From the NCBI RefSeq assembly GCF_014656415.1, contig NZ_BNCJ01000002.1, forward strand, positions 278,213-342,212: a DNA stretch of 64,000 nucleotides, written 5' to 3'. A model generated the notes under the pieces. The model made no database searches, had not been told where the DNA came from, and saw nothing but the letters and a program-made list of their open reading frames with translations. A program made the position numbers and the translations under genes. Below are positions 17,744-26,581 of this stretch, piece after piece (the stretch's first letter is position 1; every line of letters starts with the position of its first letter). This DNA comes from Seohaeicola zhoushanensis (GTDB lineage: Bacteria; Pseudomonadota; Alphaproteobacteria; Rhodobacterales; Rhodobacteraceae).

Positions 17744-17827
17744 GGGGTCAAACTGGTGTCCCGGATTCACTCCCCGGAAATGTCGTTTGATTCCAGTGGC
17801 CTGACCCCCCGTCCTAGCTGGGACACC
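17744..17827. repeat. Intergenic element with interleaved inverted repeats
   Basis: GGGGTCA (17744-17750) pairs with TGACCCC (17802-17808), and GGTGTCCC (17755-17762) pairs with GGGACACC (17820-17827). The pairs are interleaved (a-b-a'-b'), the arrangement of a pseudoknot, not of nested hairpins. It lies between the convergent genes meaB and the DUF2948 gene. It could be a dispersed repeat or a decayed mobile-element end. Confidence 0.5.
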
Positions 17828-17837
17828 GGAAACGGGT

Positions 17838-18308
17838 CTAGTCTTCGTGCCCCGGCACATGCCCCGAGGGGGCCTTGTAGGGCCGGGTCACATCCTTCAG
17901 CGTGACCTCCAGCGCCTCGACCTCCAGCCGGATCGCCCCGTCGCCCGCCAGCGTCAGCAGCACCTGCCCGGCCTCGTCCTCACCCGGCTCGAAACTCACC
18001 GAGAGCAGCGAAAGCACCAGCCCGCGGTCCTTGCGGTCGATGCCCTGGCTCGCCACCCGGATCACGTTGTCGACCACCAGCAGCGCCCGCACCCGCTCGG
18101 GCCCGTGCCGCTCGCGGCCGCCATCTTCCCAGCGAAACCGGTTGACCAGCAGCGCCAGCCGCCGCGCGGCCGGCTGCCACGAGATCTCGGTGATCGGCAG
18201 CACCGCGTCCTGCACCAGCGCCGAGATCACGCCCAGGTCGTCGGCATCCATCGCGCCGAGGTTCAGCGGGCGCTCGGCGCCCTCTTCAAAGCTCGCATCG
18301 CCGCTCAA
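17838..18308 (-). CDS. DUF2948 family protein
   Basis: A 156-residue cytoplasmic protein of unknown function, matching the pattern of the alphaproteobacterial DUF2948 family often found next to murA. Recognisable parts are [20 protein letters not shown] near the N-terminus and [18 protein letters not shown] in the middle. Its ATG overlaps the murA stop by 4 bases, so it is the last gene of a murA operon. No catalytic motif is visible. Confidence 0.82.
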   Translation of the reverse strand: MSGDASFEEGAERPLNLGAMDADDLGVISALVQDAVLPITEISWQPAARRLALLVNRFRWEDGGRERHGPERVRALLVVDNVIRVASQGIDRKDRGLVLSLLSVSFEPGEDEAGQVLLTLAGDGAIRLEVEALEVTLKDVTRPYKAPSGHVPGHED

Positions 18309-19573
18309 CTGCCGTGTACCCTCTCGATCTTGGCGCCCACGCCCTCCAGCTTGCGCACCACGTGCTCATAGCCCCGGTCGAGGTGATAGACCCGCGCCAC
18401 CCGCGTCGTCCCCTCCGCCGCCAGCCCGGCGAGAATTAGCGAGACGCTGGCCCGCAGGTCGGTCGCCATCACCGGCGCGCCCTTCAGCTTCTTCACGCCC
18501 GTCACCGTGGCAGTGCCGCCATGCACGTCGATCTTCGCCCCCATCCGCATCAGCTCGGGCGCATGCATGAAACGGTTCTCGAAGATCTTCTCCTCCAGCA
18601 CCGAGACCCCCTCGGCGGTGGTCAGCAGCGCCATCATCTGCGCCTGCAGGTCGGTCGGGAAGCCGGGGAAAGGCTCGGTGGTGACGTTCACCGCCTTGAT
18701 GTGATCCGCGCGCCGCTTCACCAGCAGGCCCTTCTCGGTCTCGGTCACCTCGATCCCGGCCTCGTCCAGCTTGTCGCAGAAGGCGGCGAGCAGGTTGCGC
18801 CGTCCGCCCAGCAGCTCGACCTCGCCGCCGCAGATCGCCGGGGCCAGCATGTAGGTGCCCAGCTCGATCCGGTCGGTCACCACCGGGTGAGTCGCGCCGT
18901 GCAGCCGGTCGACGCCCTGGATGGTGATCGTGTCGGTGCCCTCGCCCTCGATCTGCGCGCCCATCTTGCGCAGGCACTGGGCAAGGTCGACGATCTCCGG
19001 CTCGCGCGCGGCGCGCTTGAGGACGGTGGTGCCCTTGGCCAGCGTGGCCGCCATCAGCGCGTTCTCGGTCGCCCCGACCGAGACGAAGGGAAACTCGACC
19101 ACGCCGCCCTTCAGCCCGCCCGGCGCCTTCGCGTGGACATAGCCGTCGCGCAGGTCCAGCTCGGCGCCCATCGCCTCCAGCGCCCGCAGGTGCAGGTCGA
19201 CGGGCCGCGCGCCGATGGCGCAGCCGCCCGGCAACGAGACCACCGCCTCGCCGTAGCGGGCCAGCAGGGGCCCCAGCACGAGAATCGAGGCGCGCATCTT
19301 GCGCACGATGTCATAGTCGGCGGTATGGCTGGTGAGGTCATGGCTCGACATCGCCAGCACCTTGCCCTCCTGCAGCGCCGAGACCTCGGCGCCCAGCGAT
19401 TGCAGCAGCGTCGTCATCGTGGCGATGTCGCTCAGCCGCGGCGCATTGGTCAGCGTGAGCGGCTCGTCGCTCAGAAGCGTCGCCGGCATCAGCGCGAGAC
19501 AGGAATTCTTCGCCCCGGCGATCGGGATCTGCCCTGCCAGCGGGCCGTTTCCGGTCACAATGATCGAATCCAT
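18305..19573 (-). CDS. murA: UDP-N-acetylglucosamine 1-carboxyvinyltransferase MurA
   Basis: A 422-residue cytoplasmic enzyme that transfers enolpyruvate from PEP to UDP-GlcNAc, the first committed step of peptidoglycan synthesis. The N-terminal [14 protein letters not shown] provides the conserved Lys and Asn. The catalytic cysteine is C118 in [13 protein letters not shown], so the protein has the fosfomycin-target form. The C-terminal half contains [12 protein letters not shown] and the closing [13 protein letters not shown]. The ATG at 19573 follows AGGAGCAG. It shares one base with the stop of the small upstream gene (TGATG). Confidence 0.97.
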   Translation of the reverse strand: MDSIIVTGNGPLAGQIPIAGAKNSCLALMPATLLSDEPLTLTNAPRLSDIATMTTLLQSLGAEVSALQEGKVLAMSSHDLTSHTADYDIVRKMRASILVLGPLLARYGEAVVSLPGGCAIGARPVDLHLRALEAMGAELDLRDGYVHAKAPGGLKGGVVEFPFVSVGATENALMAATLAKGTTVLKRAAREPEIVDLAQCLRKMGAQIEGEGTDTITIQGVDRLHGATHPVVTDRIELGTYMLAPAICGGEVELLGGRRNLLAAFCDKLDEAGIEVTETEKGLLVKRRADHIKAVNVTTEPFPGFPTDLQAQMMALLTTAEGVSVLEEKIFENRFMHAPELMRMGAKIDVHGGTATVTGVKKLKGAPVMATDLRASVSLILAGLAAEGTTRVARVYHLDRGYEHVVRKLEGVGAKIERVHGS

Positions 19574-19734
19574 CAGTCCTGCTCCTCGTGCTTGCCCGCG
19601 GCCACTCCGCCCTCCGCCCGTGCCCGCGCCTGCGCCTTGCGCCGCGCCAGATTCGCCTTGAGCGCCGCCTTCAGCCGTTCGTCGCGGCTCGGTTCGGTTT
19701 TCGCGCCCTTGGTGGGGGTCGGTTTGTCTGCCAT
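19573..19734 (-). CDS. Small basic protein upstream of murA
   Basis: A 53-residue frame, [12 protein letters not shown] to GKHEEQD, very rich in Lys, Arg and Ala and lacking cysteine or membrane segments. The stop codon shares its last base with the murA start (TGATG), so the two are probably translationally coupled. The sequence looks like a disordered, nucleic-acid-binding-like small protein. I do not know a function. The tight coupling is the main support for it being real. Confidence 0.6.
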   Translation of the reverse strand: MADKPTPTKGAKTEPSRDERLKAALKANLARRKAQARARAEGGVAAGKHEEQD

Positions 19735-19891
19735 GCACCCTCTCTAACGCAGGGCGCAAAAAGCGTCCAGATTGCCCTTGCGCCCTGCTTCGAATGCGTC
19801 TAATCACCCGCCACGCCGCCAAGGCGCGCCGCCCTCCGGGCCGCGCCGGCGAGGGTCGCACAAGCGGGTCTCGGGGGGCAGACAACAGCGG

Positions 19892-19966
<75 letters not shown>

Positions 19967-20250
19967 TCCAACTCATAGAAAACAAACACTTTCCGGCAAG
20001 AGCAGGAAAGCCCCGCCGCCCGGTCAATCGGATCGGTGCAGGAATGCGCGTCGGCTATTGGCGAGAACCTGGCGAACTTGCCGGGGCAGGGGATTCTGCG
20101 ACGTCAACAGCCCTTCCAGAGCGCGGACACGCCGTGCGCTGCGACCAAACCTTCGAGTTCGGTGCAAGCCAAAGGGAACGGGGAAGGGCAACCCTGATCC
20201 CGCGATGAGATCGAATGGCTGCGCGGGCGGTTCCCGATCCGCTCAGGCGT

Positions 20251-20454
20251 TCAGTGGGCCTCTGCCCGCGGTGCGTGGCGCATTTCGTCTACGCCGATGG
20301 TTGCGTTCTTGAAGTATGAGCGCCGCCCGCACTTCTCGCATCGGACGTAGACAATCGGTCCGTCCGAACCGGAGTCGTTTTCGTATACGGACTGCGAGGT
20401 GGGTATCCACTTGTGCGCGCAGCCATGAAGCAGAAACTGGAACAACCTTATCAT
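20251..20454 (-). CDS. Small phage-like zinc-ribbon protein
   Basis: A 67-residue protein. The N-terminus MIRLFQFLLHGCAHKW is followed by VRCEKCGRRSYF, a Cys/His arrangement (C-x-H then CxxC) typical of small phage-encoded zinc-binding proteins. AAGGAG lies 9 bases upstream of the ATG. It is the last of several tiny minus-strand frames in the patch beside tRNA-Thr. The amber-interrupted frame at 21110-21343 has a comparable H-W/CxxC layout. Function unknown. Confidence 0.65.
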   Translation of the reverse strand: MIRLFQFLLHGCAHKWIPTSQSVYENDSGSDGPIVYVRCEKCGRRSYFKNATIGVDEMRHAPRAEAH

Positions 20455-20494
20455 ACCGTCTGTCTCCTTCGTTGGGGGCGGATTACAAAAGCCT

Positions 20495-20674
20495 TCAATA
20501 CATTTCCGCGCTACCTTCGGGTCTTGCTACTCGCCACCGACGATCGGCCTGTCTAGGCTTCGGATCCGATCGTTGCACCCCGTCGTGGTGGCTTTTGGCT
20601 GCTTGGAAAGTTCGAAAGGTTCCGATTTGTGCACGAGTGAGTTTTCGTTTTGCCGCATTTGGACTATCGGCCAT
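20495..20674 (-). CDS. Possible small hypothetical protein
   Basis: A 59-residue frame starting MADSPNAAKRKLTRAQ, rich in Arg and Lys. Its ATG overlaps the end of the preceding 39-residue membrane protein by 11 bases, which could allow coupling, with GAGG just ahead. I recognise nothing in it. It lies within the small-gene patch and its reading frame may be accidental. Confidence 0.3.
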   Translation of the reverse strand: MADSPNAAKRKLTRAQIGTFRTFQAAKSHHDGVQRSDPKPRQADRRWRVARPEGSAEMY

Positions 20675-20783
20675 CCTCGCCATCGAAAGGATCCACGAAC
20701 CAGGGCAGCAGAATCAGAAAGATGATCCAGGCCGCATAGGCAATTGCTACCCCGCCGAAAACCCACAGGATGATCTCAAGCAT
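20664..20783 (-). CDS. Tiny single-span membrane protein
   Basis: A 39-residue frame: MLEIILWVFGGVAIAY, then AAWIIFLILLPWF, then an acidic tail ending DPFDGEDGR. Almost the whole length is one membrane helix. The ATG overlaps the end of the upstream 105-residue frame, and AAGGCGAG precedes it. Phage operons often contain such peptides (holin- or spanin-like or unassigned), but I cannot assign a role. It is below usual gene-calling length limits. Confidence 0.5.
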   Translation of the reverse strand: MLEIILWVFGGVAIAYAAWIIFLILLPWFVDPFDGEDGR

Positions 20784-21093
20784 GTCTCGCCTTCACGGCT
20801 TTCAGGATTAGCAGCAAGAATGCGTATGCTGGGATTTCGTGGGAGGCCCTGTGTTCAACGCGTCCCCGAGAAGCCCAGAAGACGCCTTTGAAGGCGCGCC
20901 CCCAATTCCACCCAGGCAGCAGTTCGTTGAACAGTGCCTCGGCGTCGTCTACTGCTTGAAGGTTGTCCCGATCGATGATTTCGGAGAACTTGCGCTGGTA
21001 TTCGGAGTGCCCAAAAGCTGCCAAATGCTGCTCGTGAGTTCCTGGGCAGCCTGCGGCCACCGCTTCGCTCAGGGATTCGAAATCAGGCATGAG
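20776..21093 (-). CDS. Hypothetical protein of the tRNA-adjacent patch
   Basis: A 105-residue frame from the ATG at 21093. It begins MPDFESLSEAVAAGCPG, has a middle part HLAAFGHSEYQRKFSEIID, and then a tryptophan-containing stretch NELLPGWNWGRAFKGVFWAS. It ends in a hydrophobic helix (YAFLLLILKAV). No clear ribosome site is seen, so it may depend on upstream translation. I do not recognise the family. Its stop is overlapped by the next tiny gene. Confidence 0.5.
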   Translation of the reverse strand, partial: LMPDFESLSEAVAAGCPGTHEQHLAAFGHSEYQRKFSEIIDRDNLQAVDDAEALFNELLPGWNWGRAFKGVFWASRGRVEHRASHEIPAYAFLLLILKAVKARHA

Positions 21094-21109
21094 GCGTCGT
21101 ACGGTTTGT

Positions 21110-21343
21110 TTATCCACTGGACCGGCGATCCATGATCGTGCGGTCTGGATCCTTTGCAAGCGCGTGGATCTGGTCAGTGGCTCGGGTCGAGATTGCGGGT
21201 TCGCCGGTGGACTGGTTGTGTTCGACCCGCTCGCACACCGAGCAGCGTCGCATGTTCCCGCGTTCGTTTTTGATCCATCGATGCCTGTGGAAGACAAGGA
21301 GGACAGAGCGCTAGATATCGGCGAGAAATTCGGTATTTGTCAT
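21110..21343 (-). pseudogene. Zinc-ribbon-like frame interrupted by an amber codon
   Basis: An AGAGGTGA ribosome site stands about 5 bases before the ATG at 21343. The frame reads MTNTEFLADI and then meets TAG at 21313-21311. The same frame stays open for 66 more codons to TAA at 21110. It encodes VFHRHRWIKNERGNMRRCSV followed by CERVEHN, a His/Trp plus CxxC pattern like the small zinc-ribbon gene at 20251-20454. The coding-like sequence after the stop suggests a nonsense mutation, a sequencing error or readthrough. Reinitiation at the ATG of MRRCSVC is possible but lacks a good ribosome site. Confidence 0.55.
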
Positions 21344-21359
21344 GGAATCACCTCTTTCT

Positions 21360-21414
21360 TTAACTAACCTTTATGTCCGTTAACATGGCAAGTGAAATTA
21401 ACAGGTTGCGTTAA
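21360..21414 (-). promoter_or_regulatory. Repeated TTAAC/GTTAA operator-like sites
   Basis: Just upstream of the first frame of the patch, TTAAC occurs at 21360-21364, the palindrome GTTAAC at 21379-21384, and TTAAC-N7-GTTAA at 21398-21414. The surrounding DNA is much more AT-rich than the rest of the window. Repeated half-sites near a promoter suggest a repressor-controlled phage-type promoter. The regulator is not visible here. Confidence 0.5.
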
Positions 21415-21960
21415 GAAAATTACAAATTCTACCTATAGGCGTAATTTCATGGTTCTCGACCTCCAGGCCGTGTGCTCGCCCACTTCTCGCAATCTCCGTT
21501 GCGGCCTAGTCGGAGGGCGGAAATGTCCATCTGTGAACCTGTTCTCTATGCAAAATGCGGCATTTGGTATTATCGCGACTGCACCCTGAGTTTGACGCAT
21601 GGCAAACCAGTTTGGCCTAACGCAGACACCAAAGAACGGATTGATTGAGAAAACGCCAGGGCTGGGGGTGTCATGGTTTGGGTGTTTTTCAGGAATTCAC
21701 CTGATTTGACATGGCGTCCCACGGGAGAACGAAAACCCTGTCATTGAACCCCGCCGATCCCCCCGCGATGCCCCGCCTTCGGCCAAGGGATCTGAGACGC
21801 CTGCCTCGTGCCGCAGCCCTGCGTGTGGCCGCCCGCGTGCTTTCCGCACCGGCTCAGGATGGCCAGGAGCCCAATTTCCCGATTTTGTGCTAGTATGCCT
21901 GGGTGACAATGGTTGCGGTCGACCTTTCGCGGCGGGCAGCCACAACAGGGGGACGATCCG
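21415..21960. other. Gene-poor interval before the TPR gene
   Basis: About 550 bases without a gene I can support. The left part (to about 21710) is AT-richer and contains the short dyad TCAGG-N6-CCTGA at 21689-21704. The right part is GC-rich and holds short open frames on both strands with arginine-rich, low-complexity translations. GGGGGA before 21961 is the ribosome site of the TPR gene. The GC shift near 21710 may mark the right edge of the acquired patch. Confidence 0.5.
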
Positions 21961-23607
21961 ATGGGGGCGCATTTCGATCTCGGCACCTATTCCCGCAAGG
22001 TCACCGCCGCCAGCGCCGAGGCGCAGGCGGCTTTCGATCGCGGGCTGGTCTGGCTCTATGGCTACAACCACGAAGCGGCGGCGGCGGCCTTCCAGGAGGC
22101 GGCTCAGGCCGATCCCGGCTGCGGCGCCGCGCTCTGGGGATTCGCCTATGCGATCGGCCCCAATTACAACAAGCCCTGGGAATTCTTCGACGCCGACGAG
22201 CGCAAGTCGTCACTGGCCACGGCACATGAGGCGATTGGGGCCGCCAAGACGGCCTCTCCCAGGCTGACGGCGGTGGAGCGCGACCTAATCGCCGCCCTGG
22301 CCGAACGCTATCCGACCGATCCGGGCATCGACGACTATGGCCCGTGGAACGACGCCTTCTCCGAGGCGATGCGCAAGGTCTATGCCGCCCATCCCGACGA
22401 TCTCGACGTTGTGGCCATCTTCGCCGAGGCGCTGATGAACCGCACGCCCTGGCAGCTCTGGGATCTCAAGACGGGCGGCCCCAAGGAGGGCGCTTCGACG
22501 CTCGAGGCGCAGGCGGCGCTGGAGCGCGCCTTCGAGACACTGCCGGGCGCCTGGGACCATCCCGGCCTGCTGCACATGTACATCCACCTGATGGAAATGT
22601 CGCCGACGCCCGAGAAGGCGCTGAAACATGGCGACCGGCTGACCCTGCTGGTGCCCGATTCGGGCCATCTCGTGCATATGGCGACGCATATCGACGTGCT
22701 CTGCGGCGACTACCAGAACGTGGTGGCACGCAACCATGCCGCCGCCGAGATCGACCGGAAATACGAGGCGGAGGCAGGCTCGCAGAACTTCTACACGCTC
22801 TACCGGATCCACAACGTGCACTTCGTATCCTACGGCGCGATGTTCCTCGGCCAGCCCGAGGTCGCGCTGAAGGCCGCCGAGCGGCTGATGGAGATGCTGC
22901 CCGAGGAGGTGGTCCGCTTCATGCCCGAGCTGTTCGAGAGCTTCTACGGCAAGAAGATCCACGTGATGGTGCGCTTCGGCCAGTGGCAGGCGATTCTCGA
23001 CGAACCCTTCCCGAAGGACCGCGACCTCTACCGCTATACAACTGCCGCCATGCACCAGGCGCGGGCCACGGCGCTGGCGAACCTGGGGCGGCACGACGAG
23101 GCAGTGGTGGAACGCGAGCTGGCCGTGAAGGCCCGCGAGAGCATCCCCGAGGACTGGATGGTCTTCAACAATACCGCCAACGACGTGCTGCTGGTCGGCG
23201 AGGCGATGATGGACGGCGAGATCGCCTTCAAGTCGGGCCGCACCGACGAGGGACTCGACCACCTGCGCCGCTCGGTCGAACTGGACGACAACCTGCTCTA
23301 CGACGAGCCCTGGGGCTGGATGCAGCCCGCGCGCCACGCCCTCGGCGCGCTGCTGATGGACGCACGGCTGCTGGACGAGGCCGAGGCGGTCTACCGCGCC
23401 GATCTGGGCCTCGACGACACGCTGGCGCGGCCCTGCCAGCACCCCCGCAACGTCTGGAGCCTGCACGGCCTGCACGAATGCCTGGTGCATCGCGGCGAAC
23501 TGACCGAGGCGCGGCACCTGAAGCTGCTGCTCGACCAGGCCGTCGCCCGCGCCACCGTGCCGATCCGCGCCTCGTGCTACTGCCGCAAATCCGCCAGGGC
23601 GGCGTGA
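21961..23607 (+). CDS. Tetratricopeptide-repeat protein
   Basis: A 548-residue protein without a signal peptide, built of helical TPR-like units. An early unit reads AFDRGLVWLYGYNHEAAAAA and later ones include HQARATALANLGRHDEAVVE and LLDEAEAVYRADLGLDD. The middle contains HPGLLHMYIHLMEMS and SGHLVHMATHIDV, histidine-rich motifs also seen in uncharacterised bacterial TPR proteins of this length. The C-terminus has CYCRKS. TPR domains bind proteins, but the partner is unknown. The ATG at 21961 follows a GGGGGA site. Confidence 0.8.
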   Translation: MGAHFDLGTYSRKVTAASAEAQAAFDRGLVWLYGYNHEAAAAAFQEAAQADPGCGAALWGFAYAIGPNYNKPWEFFDADERKSSLATAHEAIGAAKTASPRLTAVERDLIAALAERYPTDPGIDDYGPWNDAFSEAMRKVYAAHPDDLDVVAIFAEALMNRTPWQLWDLKTGGPKEGASTLEAQAALERAFETLPGAWDHPGLLHMYIHLMEMSPTPEKALKHGDRLTLLVPDSGHLVHMATHIDVLCGDYQNVVARNHAAAEIDRKYEAEAGSQNFYTLYRIHNVHFVSYGAMFLGQPEVALKAAERLMEMLPEEVVRFMPELFESFYGKKIHVMVRFGQWQAILDEPFPKDRDLYRYTTAAMHQARATALANLGRHDEAVVERELAVKARESIPEDWMVFNNTANDVLLVGEAMMDGEIAFKSGRTDEGLDHLRRSVELDDNLLYDEPWGWMQPARHALGALLMDARLLDEAEAVYRADLGLDDTLARPCQHPRNVWSLHGLHECLVHRGELTEARHLKLLLDQAVARATVPIRASCYCRKSARAA

Positions 23608-23670
23608 GGGGCGCGCGAAACGACAGCCCCGGAAAGGCAGGGAGCAATCGTCTGGGACTTTGGGAAATTT

Positions 23671-23747
23671 TGGTAGCGGAGGAGGGACTTGAACCCCCGA
23701 CACGCGGATTATGATTCCGCTGCTCTAACCAACTGAGCTACTCCGCC
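23671..23747 (-). tRNA. tRNA-Met (CAT), elongator type
   Basis: A complete cloverleaf on the minus strand. The acceptor GGCGGAG faces CTCCGCT and the D arm is GCTCAGTTGGTTAGAGC. The anticodon stem GCGGA/TCCGC has loop ATCATAA, anticodon CAT, and the T arm carries TTCAAGT. CCA is encoded. The 5' end pairs fully, unlike initiator tRNA. tRNA-Ile2, which also has CAT in the gene, cannot be completely excluded. Confidence 0.92.
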
Positions 23748-23802
23748 ACAGGCGAGGCCGGACCTAAGGCAGGCCGCGGGGGGCGTCAAGAGACAATCTG
23801 CA

Positions 23803-24831
23803 CTATCCGCCGCGAACCACGTCGATCATGCGCTGGACGTTGGCGGGGTCGGCGTCTGGCGTGATGCCGTGGCCGAGGTTGAAGATATGCGGGCCGCCCC
23901 GGAAGGCCGCCACGATCTCGCGCACGGCGGTGTCGAGCGCCGCTCCGCCGGTCACCATGTGGCCGGGCGCGAGGTTGCCCTGCACGCAGCCGTCCTTCTG
24001 CACATGCGCTGCCGCCCAGGCCGCGTCGACCGAATTGTCGAGCGCCACGCAGTCGGCGCCGGTGGCGCGGGCGAATCCCTCGTAGGCGGGGCCGGCCTCG
24101 CGCGGGAAGGCGATCACCGGCACCTCCGGGTGCATTGCCTTGAGCGCGGCGATGATGCGGCGGGCGGGGTCGACCGCATAGGCCTCGAAATCCGCGCCCT
24201 TGAGCGAACCGGCCCAGCTGTCGAACAGCTTCACCACCTCGGCCCCGGCCTCGATCTGCGCCGAGAGGTAGAGGATCGTCGCCTCGGTGATCCGCGCCAG
24301 CAGCGCCTCGAACAGCGCGCGGTTCTCGGCCTTGAGCGCATGGGCCGGGCCCTGGTCGGGGGTGCCGCGCCCGGCGATCATGTAGGTGGCCACGGTCCAG
24401 GGCGCGCCGGCAAAGCCGATCAGCGCCGTTTCCTTTGGCAGCTCGCGGGTCAGGATGCGCAGCGTCTCGTAGATCGGCGACAGGGTCTCGTGGATATCGG
24501 CGGCGGGCCCCAGCTTGTCGAAATCGGCCTGGGTGGTGACGGTCGACAGGCGCGGCCCCTCGCCGGTGACGAACCACAGGTCCGCGCCCAGCGCCTGGGG
24601 CACCAGCAGGATGTCGGCAAACAGGATCGCGGCGTCGAAGCCATAGCGGCGGATCGGCTGCAGCGTCACCTCGCCAGCGAGCTCGGGGTTGTAGCAGAGC
24701 GACAGGAAGTCCCCGGCCTTCTCGCGGGTCGCGCGGTATTCGGGCAGGTAGCGCCCGGCCTGCCGCATCATCCAGATCGGTGGCGTGTCCAGCGTTTCTC
24801 CCGCCAGCGCCCGCATCAGTTTCTTGGCCAT
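23803..24831 (-). CDS. hemE: Uroporphyrinogen decarboxylase HemE
   Basis: A 342-residue cytoplasmic enzyme that removes four acetate carboxyls from uroporphyrinogen III to give coproporphyrinogen III. The N-terminal signature [17 protein letters not shown] and the second signature [14 protein letters not shown] are present. The substrate-binding Asp lies in [10 protein letters not shown], and the C-terminus has [18 protein letters not shown] precedes the ATG. It is divergent from hemC, so the 110 bases between them probably serve both heme genes. Confidence 0.97.
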   Translation of the reverse strand: MAKKLMRALAGETLDTPPIWMMRQAGRYLPEYRATREKAGDFLSLCYNPELAGEVTLQPIRRYGFDAAILFADILLVPQALGADLWFVTGEGPRLSTVTTQADFDKLGPAADIHETLSPIYETLRILTRELPKETALIGFAGAPWTVATYMIAGRGTPDQGPAHALKAENRALFEALLARITEATILYLSAQIEAGAEVVKLFDSWAGSLKGADFEAYAVDPARRIIAALKAMHPEVPVIAFPREAGPAYEGFARATGADCVALDNSVDAAWAAAHVQKDGCVQGNLAPGHMVTGGAALDTAVREIVAAFRGGPHIFNLGHGITPDADPANVQRMIDVVRGG

Positions 24832-24941
24832 GCTCTTTCCCTCGCTACCGGACGTTCATCGACTGGGGCGATGCGTCACGGTCGGCGGGCCGAATGTCAA
24901 GCGCCGGGGCCGTTGTCAGGGCAATCTGACGCGTCTAAGAG

Positions 24942-25907
24942 ATGGCCATGACCCTATTGCTCCCCACGCCCGATGCACCGCTGAAGATCGGCACCCGCGG
25001 CTCGCCGCTGGCGCTGGCGCAGGCCCACGAGACCCGCGACCGGCTGGCCGCCGCCTTCGGGCTGGCGCCCGAGGTCTTCGAGATCGTGGTGATCAAGACA
25101 AGCGGTGACGATGCCGCGCTGATCGCCGCCGACCGGCCGCTCAAGGAGATCGGCAACAAGGGGCTGTTCACCAAGGAGATCGAGGAGGCCCTGCTGGCGG
25201 GGCGCATCGATATCGCGGTGCATTCGATGAAGGACATGCCGGTCGCCCAGCCCGAGGGGCTGGTGCTCGACTGCAACCTCCCGCGCGAGGACGTGCGCGA
25301 CGGCTTCGTCTCGGAAACGGTCCGCCGGATCGCCGAGCTGCCGCCGGGTGCGGTGGTCGGCACCTCGAGCCTGCGGCGCCGGGCGCAGCTTTTGCACCGC
25401 CGCCCCGACCTGAAGGTGGTCGAGTTCCGCGGCAACGTGCAGACCCGTCTGAAAAAGCTGTCGGAAGGCGTGGCGAGCTGCACCTTCCTCGCCATGGCCG
25501 GGCTGAACCGGCTGGGGCGCAGCGACGTGCCGGCAACCCCCATCGAGCCCGACGACATGCTGCCCGCCATCGCGCAGGGCGCCATCGGGATCGAGCGGCG
25601 CGGAAATGACGCCCGCGTGGCCGAGATGCTGGAGGCGATCCATGACGCGGTGACCGGCCAGCGCCTCGCCGCCGAACGCGCGCTGCTGGCGGCGCTCGAC
25701 GGCTCCTGCGAGACGCCCATTGCCGGCCTGGCCGAGATCGAAGGCACGACCCTGCGCCTGCGTGGCCAGGTTCTGCGCCCCGACGGCTCGGCGGCGATCT
25801 CCGACGAGCGAAGCTGCGCGGTGGCCGATGGCGCCGCCATGGGCCGCGAGATGGCGGCGCATCTGCTGAAAGAGGCGGGCCCCGGCTTCTTCGCCTGGCG
25901 CGGGTAG
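24942..25907 (+). CDS. hemC: Hydroxymethylbilane synthase HemC
   Basis: A 321-residue cytoplasmic enzyme that polymerises four porphobilinogen molecules. It has KIGTRGSPLALAQA near the start, IAVHSMKDMP, VGTSSLRRRAQLL, and the dipyrromethane-cofactor cysteine in LDGSCETPIAG. The start could be the ATG at 24942 or the one at 24948, which has the better-spaced AAGAG. Together with hemE and hemF it gives three heme-pathway genes within 5 kb. Confidence 0.96.
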   Translation: MAMTLLLPTPDAPLKIGTRGSPLALAQAHETRDRLAAAFGLAPEVFEIVVIKTSGDDAALIAADRPLKEIGNKGLFTKEIEEALLAGRIDIAVHSMKDMPVAQPEGLVLDCNLPREDVRDGFVSETVRRIAELPPGAVVGTSSLRRRAQLLHRRPDLKVVEFRGNVQTRLKKLSEGVASCTFLAMAGLNRLGRSDVPATPIEPDDMLPAIAQGAIGIERRGNDARVAEMLEAIHDAVTGQRLAAERALLAALDGSCETPIAGLAEIEGTTLRLRGQVLRPDGSAAISDERSCAVADGAAMGREMAAHLLKEAGPGFFAWRG

Positions 25908-25961
25908 TTGCACTTTCCGCTCCGGCATGGATCATCGCATCGGCACAGGGAGGCAACAGGA

Positions 25962-26516
25962 ATGGCCACGCAATACGACTCGCTCAACGCGGATCTGCGG
26001 GACTTCATCCTGCGTCAGCACATCTTCTTCACCGCTTCGGCGACCGCCTCCAGCCGGGTCAACCTGACCCCGCGCGAGATCGGCGCGCTGCGCATCCTCG
26101 ACGACAACACGGTCTGCTACCTCGACCGCACCGGCAGCGGCAACGAGACGGCGGCGCATATGCTGGCCGACGGGCGGCTGACCATCATGGTCTGCGCCTT
26201 CGCGGGCCCGCCGCAGATCCTGCGGCTCTACGGGCACGGGGAATCGCTGGGCTGGGACAGCGACGGCTTCCGCGAGGTGATCGCCGCGCAGTATGGCGAG
26301 GTGCCGCTTGGCACCCGCCAGATCATGAAGCTGCATGTCGAGCTGGTGCAGACCTCCTGCGGCTACGGCGTGCCGCTGTTCGACTACAAGGGCGAACGCG
26401 CCTCGCTCGAGAACTGGCACAACAACAAGGGCCCCGAGGGCCTGCGCGACTACTGGGCCGAGAAGAACCTCACCAGCCTCGACGGGCTGTCGACCGGGTT
26501 GCACGTGCCCGAGTGA
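25962..26516 (+). CDS. Pyridoxamine 5'-phosphate oxidase-like FMN-binding protein
   Basis: A 184-residue protein with the split-barrel flavin fold. Segments FILRQHIFFTASATASSRVN, CYLDRTGSGNETAAHMLADG and IMVCAFAGPPQILRLYG are typical of the uncharacterised PNPOx-like family. A second part binds or dimerises around LVQTSCGYGVPLF. The family binds FMN, F420 or heme. The true reaction is unknown, and it is not PdxH. The start at 25962 follows CAGGGAGG; a longer upstream frame lacks homology. Confidence 0.85.
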   Translation: MATQYDSLNADLRDFILRQHIFFTASATASSRVNLTPREIGALRILDDNTVCYLDRTGSGNETAAHMLADGRLTIMVCAFAGPPQILRLYGHGESLGWDSDGFREVIAAQYGEVPLGTRQIMKLHVELVQTSCGYGVPLFDYKGERASLENWHNNKGPEGLRDYWAEKNLTSLDGLSTGLHVPE

Positions 26517-26581
26517 CGCCGCGCTCCGGTTGACAGGCCGCGGGGCGGGGGCAGAGACTTGCCGCCGGGGAGGAACGCGAC

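Noticed and set aside
21711-21893. 60-codon plus-strand frame before the TPR gene
   Set aside because: Arg/Leu/Pro-rich with no ribosome site. It is GC-rich intergenic sequence.
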